Below, piece by piece: positions 17,815-24,688 of a stretch of 36,190 nucleotides of DNA; the stretch's first letter is position 1; every line of letters starts with the position of its first letter. Source of the stretch: Oscillibacter sp. (GTDB lineage Bacteria; Bacillota; Clostridia; Oscillospirales; Oscillospiraceae); the NCBI GenBank assembly GCA_022795445.1, contig JAAWGR010000026.1:1-36190 (forward strand). Direction: 5' to 3'. The notes beneath the pieces are model-generated. The model was not told where the DNA came from. It did no database searches and saw nothing but the letters and a program-made list of their open reading frames with translations. The position numbers were made by a program, and so were the translations under genes.

Positions 17815-18297
17815 ATGGATAAGACCAAATTTACCAACGCAGTGGAAGCCTATCAGAATATGGTATACCGCGCAGCCCTCCACTGCCTGGGCAGCGCGGC
17901 GGACGCCGAGGACGCCGTACAGGAAGTGTTCCTGCGGCTGTACAGCTTCCGAGGCGAGTTTGAAAGCGGGGAGCACCTGCGGCGGTGGCTATTGCGGGTG
18001 ACGGTGAACTTTTGCCGGGACATATTGCGCAGCCCTTGGCGAAAACGCCGGGTATCTTTGGAGGAAGTGCCGGAGGAGCCGGTGTTCCAACGGCCGGAGG
18101 AAGCGGCACTGTATCAGGAGGTCATGGCCCTGCCGGAGAAGTATCGGACGGTTTTGTACCTGTTTTATTATGAGGAGCTGGCGGTACGGGAGATTGCGGA
18201 GCTGCTGCAAATCCGGCAGTCGTCGGTGACGACGCGGCTGTTCCGCGCCCGGGAAAAGCTGAAGGAACGTCTGGGGGAGGAATGGCAGGATGAATAA
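17815..18297 (+). CDS. RNA polymerase sigma factor, sigma-70 family, ECF type
   Basis: A 160-residue ECF-like sigma factor. Region 2 runs from EAYQNMVYRAALHCLGSAADAEDAVQEVFLRLY (about 8-40); region 4 is ALPEKYRTVLYLFYYEEL followed by the HTH IAELLQIRQSSVTTRLFRAREKL (about 115-150). It lacks region 3, as ECFs do. ATG 17815 is preferred over 17809 because GGGG sits at better spacing, but this is uncertain. The last 8 bp overlap the next gene, which encodes a membrane protein likely to hold it inactive. Confidence 0.88.
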   Translation: MDKTKFTNAVEAYQNMVYRAALHCLGSAADAEDAVQEVFLRLYSFRGEFESGEHLRRWLLRVTVNFCRDILRSPWRKRRVSLEEVPEEPVFQRPEEAALYQEVMALPEKYRTVLYLFYYEELAVREIAELLQIRQSSVTTRLFRAREKLKERLGEEWQDE

Positions 18298-19687
18298 CAA
18301 AGAATTCTATCAAGCAACCTTTTCCCAAGTCTACAGCCACAAGACGGTACGTTGGGAGGATTTTGAGCGTATGAAGAAACGGAAGAACCTGCACCGCTTG
18401 TTTGCAGTCGCAGCAGCGGCGGCGCTGATGGCGGCGTTGACCGGTTTGGCGGTGGCGCAGGATTGGTTCGGGCTGCGGGAACTGGTACTGCCGCAGCAGA
18501 ATCAGGTGAACGTCGTGGAAGACGGGATTGCAACGGACGAAACGACGCTGGTAGATGTGATCAGCCTCTCGGGGTATCTGGATACGCCGGAGAGCAAGGC
18601 TTTGGCAGAGTGGAACGCGTTTACCGAAAGCTATGACGCGGACGGTTCCATCATTGCCTCCATCGGGAACCAGCCTACAGGATTTGAAGAAACATATGGA
18701 CTGTATCTGGTTTATACCCAGGAGATGGCCGACAAACTGGAAGAAATCCTTGCAAAATACAACCTCCGGCTCCACACAGAATTGCAGGTCATCCCGCCGG
18801 AACTGTGGACAGACGCGGTGGGGGCGGCGTTCCTGGCGGAGAACCACACCGTCTACAGCGGCTATATCTACGAGGACGGCACCTTCCAGTATGACGGCGC
18901 GGCGCAAATCCCCGGTTATGGAAAGATCGATTACCAGTTTCGGCGGGCTGTCCGGGGGAGCTTCAACGATGTGATTTTGAACGTGCAGGATCTGGCCGAG
19001 TTCCAGGAGTGGAAGTATCTGACCGCCTGCGGCGTTACGGTGAACCTGGCGCTGTCGGACGGCAAGGCGTTGATTCTGGTGGATTTGGGGGACAGCTTTG
19101 TAACCGTCAACGTCCTGGCTGGGACGGAAACCAGCCCGGAGGATGTGTTCTCAAGCGGAAGCATCACAGGGGCCGATTTGGAGGCTTTGGCGGACAGCAT
19201 CAATTTTACGGCCCTGGCGGAAATCAGGACGCCGGATGTGGAACAGCTTGCGCAGGCGGAGGAACGTCTTATAAACGGCCTTGGAGGCGATGAAGAATCA
19301 GACCCGCTGTGGGCGTATACGGGAATCGAGCAGGCGGCTGCCGAGGTATTTGTACAGGAGCTGGCGGATTTGCTGGCGGGCGGAGAGCGGCTCGCTGTTG
19401 CGGAACGGTTTGCATACCCCTGCAATGTAAAGACGGACAGCGGGATGTATACCGTGGAATCCCCTGAGAGTTTGTTGGAGTATTACGACGAGGCAATTGG
19501 CCCTTATGTGTATGAGCTGCTGGATGAGCTGCAAAACGGGGAACTGTTTGCATACGATGGTTTGGTCGGCGTTGGAAACGGCGCGGCTTGGTTCGGCCTG
19601 GTGGAGGATGGGGAAATCCGCCTGTTTACACTTCAGGCCGCCGATTGGAACGGCGTAAGGCCTGTGGAAGAAATCACCGCAGGGTAA
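18290..19687 (+). CDS. Membrane-anchored putative anti-sigma protein with large exported domain
   Basis: A 465-residue protein with a 34-residue basic cytosolic N-terminus, one membrane helix at about 35-57 (FAVAAAAALMAALTGLAVA) and a roughly 400-residue acidic outer domain. Layout and 8-bp overlap with the sigma gene are those of an anti-sigma/signal receptor (inference). The N-terminus, NKEFYQATFSQVYSHKTVRW, lacks the HxxxCxxC zinc motif of ZAS anti-sigma factors, so it is not that class. The outer part seems to hold two related halves, each with predicted alpha/beta folds, and does not match a family I know. A C-rich/G-rich hairpin terminator follows. Confidence 0.8.
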   Translation: MNNKEFYQATFSQVYSHKTVRWEDFERMKKRKNLHRLFAVAAAAALMAALTGLAVAQDWFGLRELVLPQQNQVNVVEDGIATDETTLVDVISLSGYLDTPESKALAEWNAFTESYDADGSIIASIGNQPTGFEETYGLYLVYTQEMADKLEEILAKYNLRLHTELQVIPPELWTDAVGAAFLAENHTVYSGYIYEDGTFQYDGAAQIPGYGKIDYQFRRAVRGSFNDVILNVQDLAEFQEWKYLTACGVTVNLALSDGKALILVDLGDSFVTVNVLAGTETSPEDVFSSGSITGADLEALADSINFTALAEIRTPDVEQLAQAEERLINGLGGDEESDPLWAYTGIEQAAAEVFVQELADLLAGGERLAVAERFAYPCNVKTDSGMYTVESPESLLEYYDEAIGPYVYELLDELQNGELFAYDGLVGVGNGAAWFGLVEDGEIRLFTLQAADWNGVRPVEEITAG

Positions 19688-19707
19688 ACAAAGCGCTTTC
19701 GTCATGG

Positions 19708-19735
19708 GGAGGGGGATTTTCTTCCCCCTCCTTTG
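19708..19735 (+). terminator. Terminator after the anti-sigma-like gene
   Basis: GGAGGGGGA (19708-19716) pairs with TCCCCCTCC (19723-19731) around a T-rich loop, followed by TTTG. The T-run is short, so strength is uncertain. Confidence 0.6.
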
Positions 19736-19761
19736 CGTTTGGAAAAAAGAGAAATTTACCC

Positions 19762-19790
19762 TTGCTTTTCGGATTGGAAACATGTAAAAT
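19762..19790 (+). promoter_or_regulatory. Candidate promoter for the SLH-gene leader RNA
   Basis: TTGCTT (19762-19767), 17 bp, TAAAAT (19785-19790). No other promoter-like pair is seen before the SLH gene, so transcription probably starts near 19798 and passes through the leader structures. Confidence 0.5.
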
Positions 19791-19812
19791 AAAATACAGA
19801 ACATAAATTGCG

Positions 19813-19953
19813 GCAGGCAGACGGGGTGTTGGCGCACCTGGAAAGCCTTACGAGTGACGCGACCACTCAGCATAGCAATCCAATATGTGCATTGGCCAAA
19901 GTGAAAGCCGGTTTTCCTGTTTTGGCGGGCAGGAACCGGCGGTAAGCGCCTGT
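19813..19953 (+). ncRNA. Putative structured leader RNA, family not assigned
   Basis: An enclosing stem, GCAGGC (19813-19818) with GCCTGT (19948-19953), brackets four hairpins in a row: GGTG/CACC (19825-19838), GAGTG/CACTC (19852-19868), CCAAT/ATTGG (19880-19895) and the long bulged GCCGG..TTCCTG/CAGGAA..CCGGC (19907-19940). An intrinsic terminator follows. The layout is that of a riboswitch or attenuator, but I could not match conserved cores of cobalamin, FMN, TPP, glycine, c-di-GMP-I/II, SAM or T-box RNAs. It could also be an independent small RNA. Strand is inferred from the terminator T-run. Confidence 0.45.
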
Positions 19954-19969
19954 GTGCGGTGTGTTTTAT

Positions 19970-20006
19970 GCGGTGTTGAGTCTCGTGTTGCTCAACACCG
20001 CTTTTT
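19970..20006 (+). terminator. Intrinsic terminator in the SLH-gene leader
   Basis: GCGGTGTTGAG (19970-19980) and CTCAACACCGC (19991-20001) form an 11-bp stem followed by TTTTT. It lies 120 bp before the SLH start codon and behind the putative structured RNA. Confidence 0.85.
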
Positions 20007-20013
20007 GTGTTTC

Positions 20014-20103
20014 CAGCGGACGCCCCAGGAGGAGGCATTGTGATCTCCTTCAACCTCCTTTGTTTTACCTCCGCAGCCTCCGCCTGGGGAGGGCCGTCCG
20101 CTG
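20014..20103 (+). other. Long hairpin with candidate 23-codon leader ORF
   Basis: Arms CAGCGGACG-CCCCAGG-GGAGGC (20014-20036) and GCCTCC-CCTGGGG-CGTCCGCTG (20076-20103) pair over 22 bp with one A/G mismatch and a 5-nt bulge. The 5' arm contains AGGAGGAGG followed by GTG at 20040, opening a 23-codon ORF (20040-20111) that ends 16 bp before the SLH ATG. The loop is pyrimidine-rich and contains ACCTCCTTT, like the 16S rRNA 3' end. It may be a translational leader control or simply an inserted inverted-repeat element. Confidence 0.5.
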
Positions 20104-20127
20104 AAAATTAAGAAAGAGGCAAATGAT

Positions 20128-21213
20128 ATGAAAAAATTGGCTTCCCTGTTCTTGGCTCTGGCGCTGTGCCTGGGGCTGGCCGTCCCAGCGCTGGCGGACG
20201 AGGAACCTCCTATCCCTGCCGAAGAAGGCGTAAAAAACATCGAGTGGAAAAGCAACATGCTGGACGATAATGGCGATAACCTTGCTGAGCAGGACCTGTT
20301 CGTTGAGCAGGATGTCATGCTTTGGAAGGGGGATACGAACTTCCCTCTGATTGGCTATGTTGCTACAACCAAGGATGAAGTATTTACTGTAAAAAACACC
20401 ATGACCCAAGATGATGGTTCTTATATCTATGTGTATGGATTAGGATATGAGAACCACGGCGGCACATATAGCATGGAGGGCGCCGGAGATGATATGTACC
20501 TCATCGAAGGCCGTGGCTTGATCCGTTGGGAAGAACAGATGCCTGCCCCCCAAGAGATCAAAGCCGGTGAATCCGTTACTTTCAAGCTGCCGATTGACCA
20601 ATATAATGAGGGTACCTACTTTGAAATACACGTTGTAATGTATCTGGCCAAGTACGATTGGAGCTTTGAGGTTTATAGCACATTCCGGGTAGATGAAGCA
20701 AAGGTTGCGGCGGTAAAGGCTGCCAAAAACACCCCTTCCGACGGTAAATTCAGCGACGTACCAACCACGTCCCCCTTTGCGGAAGCCATCAACTGGGCCG
20801 TGGAACAGAAAATCGCCAACGGTAAAACTGAAACCACCTTTGCCCCTAATGCATACTGCTCGATCCGCCATATCCTTACCTTCCTGTGGCGGGCCAACGG
20901 CCGGCCGGGCGATAATGGCGATGAAAGCGCCGCCGTTCGGGCCTGGGGGAATCAACTGGGACTTCAGGATGTGGAGAGCAACTTTTGCAGCCGCGCTACG
21001 GCGGTGATGTATCTGTGGGTTGCTGCCGGACGCCCGGAACCCACCAAAACCGCGTCGTTCACCGACGTATCCGCAACTGCCAGCTATGCGAAGGCCGTTT
21101 CCTGGGCCGTGGAAAAGGGAATTACGACCGGTACAACCACTACAACCTTCTCCCCCGAACACAATTGCACCCGTGGACAAATCGTTACTTTCCTGTACCG
21201 GGCGATGAAATAA
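20128..21213 (+). CDS. Secreted protein with two C-terminal SLH domains
   Basis: A 361-residue exported protein. The signal peptide MKKLASLFLALALCLGLAVP ends in ALA at 21-23 before DEEPP. Residues 24-195 form a beta-rich domain of unknown family (EVFTVKNTMTQDDGSYIYVY). Two S-layer homology repeats follow: KFSDVPTTSPFAEAINWAVEQKIANG (about 208-260) and SFTDVSATASYAKAVSWAVEKGITTG (about 310-361). SLH repeats bind pyruvylated wall polymers and usually come in threes; with two (a degenerate third may lie between them) binding may be weaker or need partners. GAGG precedes the ATG. The leader carries extensive RNA structure. Confidence 0.88.
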   Translation: MKKLASLFLALALCLGLAVPALADEEPPIPAEEGVKNIEWKSNMLDDNGDNLAEQDLFVEQDVMLWKGDTNFPLIGYVATTKDEVFTVKNTMTQDDGSYIYVYGLGYENHGGTYSMEGAGDDMYLIEGRGLIRWEEQMPAPQEIKAGESVTFKLPIDQYNEGTYFEIHVVMYLAKYDWSFEVYSTFRVDEAKVAAVKAAKNTPSDGKFSDVPTTSPFAEAINWAVEQKIANGKTETTFAPNAYCSIRHILTFLWRANGRPGDNGDESAAVRAWGNQLGLQDVESNFCSRATAVMYLWVAAGRPEPTKTASFTDVSATASYAKAVSWAVEKGITTGTTTTTFSPEHNCTRGQIVTFLYRAMK

Positions 21214-21218
21214 ACCTT

Positions 21219-21254
21219 AAAAAAGGACCTGCTCTATTGAGCAGGTCCTTTTTT
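21219..21254. terminator. Bidirectional intrinsic terminator between the SLH gene and recD2
   Basis: Sixteen-bp perfect arms AAAAAAGGACCTGCTC and GAGCAGGTCCTTTTTT with loop TATT. The T-run on either strand allows it to stop both convergent genes. Confidence 0.92.
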
Positions 21255-21267
21255 GCTAAAGTTTGGG

Positions 21268-23511
21268 TCAAGCCTTTTCAAAGGCTTGCGGGGGTCCAGG
21301 GGGCGGCGCCCCCTGGGGCTTTCGTAAGCGCCAGCGGAGACCGGAGTAGCGGCGCTGCTGACGGTCGTTCTCTGCCATCGAACGGATCGCTGCATCATCA
21401 CCAACCATAACCAGCAGCTCCCGAGCACGGGTAAGCGCGGTATACAATACGCCGCGCACCATCAGCGACGGCGCCGCCGGCATCGCAGCCAATATCACCG
21501 CTCGATACTCACTGCCTTGCGCCTTGTGGATCGTCTGCGCATAGGCCAAATCCAATTCGTTCAGCTGCTCAATCCCATATACCGCTATGCGGCCGTCAAA
21601 ATCCAGCTCCAGCCAGTCGCCAGAGGAATCAATCCGCGTTATTCGCCCAACATCCCCATTAAACATCCCTGTGCCTACCGTCCCATCCCCCTTCTCCCAC
21701 ATCACATCATAATCATTCCGCGTCTGCATAACACGGTCGCCCTCCCGAAATAACCGCTCCCCCCATAACAGCTCCCGCTTGCCCTTTTCGGCAGGGTTGA
21801 GCGCCTCCTGTAACCGGCTGTTCAAATTGATCGTGCCGCTGGGGCCTTTGCGGGTGGGCGTCAGCACCTGAATCTGCCCTGCCGGTATGCCCATATTGTC
21901 CGGCAAACGCGTCTGGCATAGCTCCACTACCGTCGATACCGTCCGCTCCGGGTCGCGGCGGCAGAGAAAGAAAAAATCACCTTGATTATTCACCAGCTGC
22001 GGCGGCTGGCCTTGGTTGACGGCATGGGCATTCCGTATAATGGCCGATTGCTCCGCCTGCCGGAAGATGTCCCGCAGAAACACCGTCGCCATTCGGCCGC
22101 TGCGGATGAGATCCGAAAACACATTCCCTGCCCCTACCGACGGGAGCTGGTCGGCGTCGCCAACCAAAACCAAACGCGTCCCAGACCGCAGCGCACGCAA
22201 AAGCGCCGCAAATAACGGCAAGTCCACCATCGACATCTCATCCACAATCACCGCATCCGCCTCCAGCGGCTCTTTCTCCGTCTTCGTATACGTCACCTGC
22301 CGGGTAGCTTCGCTCCAGCTCATGCCAAGGAGCCGGTGAATGGTCTGGGCCTCCATGCCGGTCAGCTCGCTCATACGCTTGGCGGCGCGGCCCGTAGGCG
22401 CGGCAAGCACAATATCCAGCCCCATCTTCTGGAACAGCGCCACAATGCCCCGTACCGTGGTGGTTTTGCCGGTCCCCGGACCGCCGGTCAGAATCAACAC
22501 ATTCTGCCGCGCCGCCAGTTCGACGGCTTCCCGCTGCCGGGGCGCGTATGTGATGCCCTGCCGGCGCTCCAGCTCCTCTACCGTCTGGGACGCTTGAAAA
22601 CTGGTGTCCGTCTGGGCCGCAAGCAGAGCTTCTACCCGCTCCCGGACCGTTATTTCCGCCTCCCACAGCCGGCGGAGATAACAGGCGTCTACATTGGCGA
22701 CGTGCTCCTGAACTACAGCACGTCTTTCAATCAGAGCGTCCAGGGCCGCCTCCGGAAGATCGGGACTGCATTGGAGCAGCTGTGCCGTGGCAGCAATCAG
22801 CTTATTGCGCGGGAGGAATACATGACCGTTGTTTTCATTGTGGGCCAGTTCAAAAACCACGGCGGCTTGGAGCCGTTGGGAGGACTCTGCCGGAAAGCCC
22901 ATACTCATGGCAATCTCGTCGGTGGTGGAGAACGCAACGCCGCAGTCGTCCTGAGAAAGCAGGTAAGGATTTTCCCGCACCATATCCAAAGCAGCGTCGC
23001 CGTACCGCTGGCGCAGCTGCATCGCCAGAACGGGCGGCAGCTCGTAGACGGCCAGGAATGCCATCAGACGCCGTAAACCCATGTGGCGGCGGAAGCCTTC
23101 CGCAATCTCCTGGGCCTTGCGGGCGGTCACGCCGCGGATGGTGGCCAGACGTTCCGGCTCCCGCTCCAGAATGTCAAAAGTGTCCATCCCAAAACGGTCA
23201 ACAATGTTCCGGGCCGTGGCGGGGCCAACCCCTTTGCAGATGCCAGAGGCTAAGTAACTGTATATTTCTTCCTCTTCCTCCGGAAGACTGCGCTCCAGCT
23301 CCACCGCCCGGAGCTGGTCGCCGTGCTGGGGATGCTGCTCCCAGACGCCGGAAACCGTCAGGTGTTCTCCCGGCGCAACACAGGGGATGCACCCCACAAC
23401 GGTAATCACATCCCCCTCCTCGCAGAGGAGGCGGAGAACGGTATAACCGTTCTCCGGGTTCTGGAAAATCAAGCTATGTACGGTGCCTTCCCGGCAGGTT
23501 AATTCTTCCAT
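21268..23511 (-). CDS. recD2: RecD2-type ATP-dependent DNA helicase
   Basis: RecD2 (747 residues) is a 5'-3' superfamily 1B helicase found without RecBC. Features: N-terminal OB-like part (EELTCREGTVHSLIFQNPENGYTVL), helix-hairpin-helix repeats (ICKGVGPATARNIVDRFG, TIRGVTARKAQEIAEGF), Walker A GGPGTGKTT, DEMSMVDLPLF motif II, GDADQLPSVGAGNVF motif III, and C-terminal YAQTIHKAQGSEY and LYTALTRAR. ATG 23511 gives the family start with AGAGGA upstream; the open frame continues 119 codons further but overlaps the next gene in another frame and is rejected. The last about 14 codons are encoded by a dispersed hairpin repeat, giving the tail GAPPPGPPQAFEKA. Confidence 0.93.
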   Translation of the reverse strand: MEELTCREGTVHSLIFQNPENGYTVLRLLCEEGDVITVVGCIPCVAPGEHLTVSGVWEQHPQHGDQLRAVELERSLPEEEEEIYSYLASGICKGVGPATARNIVDRFGMDTFDILEREPERLATIRGVTARKAQEIAEGFRRHMGLRRLMAFLAVYELPPVLAMQLRQRYGDAALDMVRENPYLLSQDDCGVAFSTTDEIAMSMGFPAESSQRLQAAVVFELAHNENNGHVFLPRNKLIAATAQLLQCSPDLPEAALDALIERRAVVQEHVANVDACYLRRLWEAEITVRERVEALLAAQTDTSFQASQTVEELERRQGITYAPRQREAVELAARQNVLILTGGPGTGKTTTVRGIVALFQKMGLDIVLAAPTGRAAKRMSELTGMEAQTIHRLLGMSWSEATRQVTYTKTEKEPLEADAVIVDEMSMVDLPLFAALLRALRSGTRLVLVGDADQLPSVGAGNVFSDLIRSGRMATVFLRDIFRQAEQSAIIRNAHAVNQGQPPQLVNNQGDFFFLCRRDPERTVSTVVELCQTRLPDNMGIPAGQIQVLTPTRKGPSGTINLNSRLQEALNPAEKGKRELLWGERLFREGDRVMQTRNDYDVMWEKGDGTVGTGMFNGDVGRITRIDSSGDWLELDFDGRIAVYGIEQLNELDLAYAQTIHKAQGSEYRAVILAAMPAAPSLMVRGVLYTALTRARELLVMVGDDAAIRSMAENDRQQRRYSGLRWRLRKPQGAPPPGPPQAFEKA
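21269..21316. repeat. Double-hairpin intergenic repeat overlapping the recD2 3' end
   Basis: CAAGCCTTT/AAAGGCTTG (21269-21288) and CCAGGGGGCG/CGCCCCCTGG (21296-21316) stand side by side. This type of element is familiar from intergenic spaces of gut Clostridia (from memory). Here it supplies the recD2 stop codon and last codons. Confidence 0.7.
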
Positions 23512-23543
23512 AAACGTCCTCTCTCCCAATGCGTTTCCGCCCC

Positions 23544-23858
23544 TCAGCGCTCCTTTGCAGTCTCCAAAATGGCCCCCGGCTCCCGGTCTGCCAGATATTG
23601 GGCAAGACACCGGGCGTCGTCCGTCAGGCCATGGTCCTCCAGGATAATCCTGGACCCCGGCAGGCGGCCCTGCACCCGCCGCAGTTCCCGGACGTCGGCC
23701 TCCATCGCCAGCGCCTCGCCCCGCAGCGGCAGGACCAGCAGCAGCCCAGGGATGGCAGGGCGTCCGGCGTGGACCACCGCGCCGCCAACCAGCCAAACCA
23801 GCGTAGTCAGGCCGACCGCCGCCAAAAACGCAATCACGCCGTCTTGTATCAATCCCAT
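23544..23858 (-). CDS. Small single-pass membrane protein of unknown function
   Basis: A 104-residue protein with one membrane helix at about 8-30 (VIAFLAAVGLTTLVWLVGG) and a cytosolic or external domain with LEDHGLTDDARCLAQYLADRE. I do not recognise it. GAGGTGA lies before the ATG. It is 32 bp upstream of recD2 and 51 bp downstream of the XRE pair, all minus strand, so it may share their transcript. Confidence 0.7.
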   Translation of the reverse strand: MGLIQDGVIAFLAAVGLTTLVWLVGGAVVHAGRPAIPGLLLVLPLRGEALAMEADVRELRRVQGRLPGSRIILEDHGLTDDARCLAQYLADREPGAILETAKER

Positions 23859-23909
23859 TTGAAATCACCTCGCCCCAGCTTATGCAAACCGGGCAAGGCA
23901 GGTGCGCGC

Positions 23910-24122
23910 TTACCGTTCGTCCGACCGGCCTACCAGATAGTCGATGCTGACCTCAAAGTGATCTGCTAATTTCCATAGATTTTCTAAGCTGGGGAAGTGT
24001 TTCCCATACTCAAAAAATTGATAGTGCCGCTCATTCAAGCCCACCGCTTCTGCTACTTGCTTCTGTGTTTCTTGTTTTTCTTTTCGCAGTTCTCGAACTC
24101 TCTTTCTAAATAAAATTTCCAT
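23910..24122 (-). CDS. Small XRE-family HTH regulator (tandem copy B)
   Basis: A 70-residue single-domain XRE regulator: RVRELRKEKQETQKQVAEAVGL, NERHYQFFEYGKHFPS, and LADHFEVSIDYLVGRSDER. It matches its neighbour at 24163 over the full length and the two genes end with the same DNA (CTTACCGTTCGTCCGACCG around the stop), so they look like a tandem duplication with divergence. The recognition region differs (NERHYQFFEYGK against AESHYQKYERGA), so they may read different operators. AAGGGA precedes the ATG. Confidence 0.85.
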   Translation of the reverse strand: MEILFRKRVRELRKEKQETQKQVAEAVGLNERHYQFFEYGKHFPSLENLWKLADHFEVSIDYLVGRSDER

Positions 24123-24162
24123 ACAAATCCCTTGATAGATGCATTCTACAGATCAGATGCAC

Positions 24163-24375
24163 TTACCGTTCGTCCGACCGCCCAATCAAATAGTCAACGC
24201 TGACCTCGAAATGGTCTGCCAGCTTCCAAACATTCTCTATGTTTGGAAGACTTGCACCTCTTTCATACTTTTGATAGTGCGATTCCGCAATACCAATAGC
24301 AACGGCAACCTGTACCTGTGTTTCACTTCGCTCTTTCCGAAGTTCTCGAATTCTTTCTTTAAGTAAAATTTCCAT
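24163..24375 (-). CDS. Small XRE-family HTH regulator (tandem copy A)
   Basis: A 70-residue XRE protein, MEILLKERIRELRKERSETQ at the start and VDYLIGRSDER at the end. ATG 24375 is chosen for its AGGGGG and for matching its paralogue; seven upstream in-frame codons overlap the divergent promoter. As at 9205, its ribosome binding site abuts the -35 of the divergent small gene. Together with copy B and the gene at 24458 it forms a second XRE/small-protein locus. Probable target: its own intergenic region, which has two 16-bp direct repeats. Confidence 0.86.
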   Translation of the reverse strand: MEILLKERIRELRKERSETQVQVAVAIGIAESHYQKYERGASLPNIENVWKLADHFEVSVDYLIGRSDER

Positions 24376-24384
24376 AGCGCCCCC

Positions 24385-24413
24385 TTGACACGGCAAATAA
24401 TTAGTGTTATATT
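24385..24413 (+). promoter_or_regulatory. Sigma-A promoter of the small gene at 24458
   Basis: TTGACA (24385-24390), 17 bp, TATATT (24408-24413). One of two direct repeats fills the spacer. Confidence 0.75.
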
Positions 24414-24441
24414 ATAATTAGGACTGCAAATGATTAGTGTT
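24393..24441 (+). promoter_or_regulatory. Paired direct repeats, candidate XRE operators
   Basis: GCAAATAATTAGTGTT (24393-24408) and GCAAATGATTAGTGTT (24426-24441) match at 15 of 16 positions and start 33 bp apart, about three helical turns. The first lies between -35 and -10, the second just after the probable transcription start, ideal for repression by one of the flanking XRE proteins. Confidence 0.6.
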
Positions 24442-24457
24442 TTGAAAGGAGATCCTT

Positions 24458-24688
24458 ATGTCTGATTTCATGAAATTTCTCTATGCCAACTACATCAAGC
24501 CCCATCTGGATACGCTCCCACGCGAGGACCATACCCCGGACTTCAGCCTCCTAGAGAATATCCTGACGCCGGATGCCCTGGAGAACTTCTCCAAAACCCA
24601 GGAATTTACCGCCGTATACGCATTCCTGCTCGGCCTCCGTACCGGCCAGGGGCTGTCCGACGCCATGTGCCCTAAGCATCCCGCGTGA
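24458..24688 (+). CDS. Small helical protein paired with XRE regulators (DUF6809-like)
   Basis: A 76-residue protein starting MSDFMKFLYANYIKPH with a C-terminal helix EFTAVYAFLLGLRTGQGL. The LYxxYI start, loop, and FxxGxRxG-type end recall DUF6809 (from memory) and the protein at 9281. No signal or membrane segment. AAAGGAG precedes the ATG by 7 nt. Its last 17 bp overlap the convergent ybeY gene, as the other copy overlaps ybaK. Function unknown; the double operator suggests it is kept off. Confidence 0.78.
   Translation: MSDFMKFLYANYIKPHLDTLPREDHTPDFSLLENILTPDALENFSKTQEFTAVYAFLLGLRTGQGLSDAMCPKHPA

Noticed and set aside
19813-19953. Assignment of the SLH leader to the FMN riboswitch because of ACCGGCGGTAAG
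   Set aside because: Only that short string matches; the other conserved FMN segments and their order are absent.
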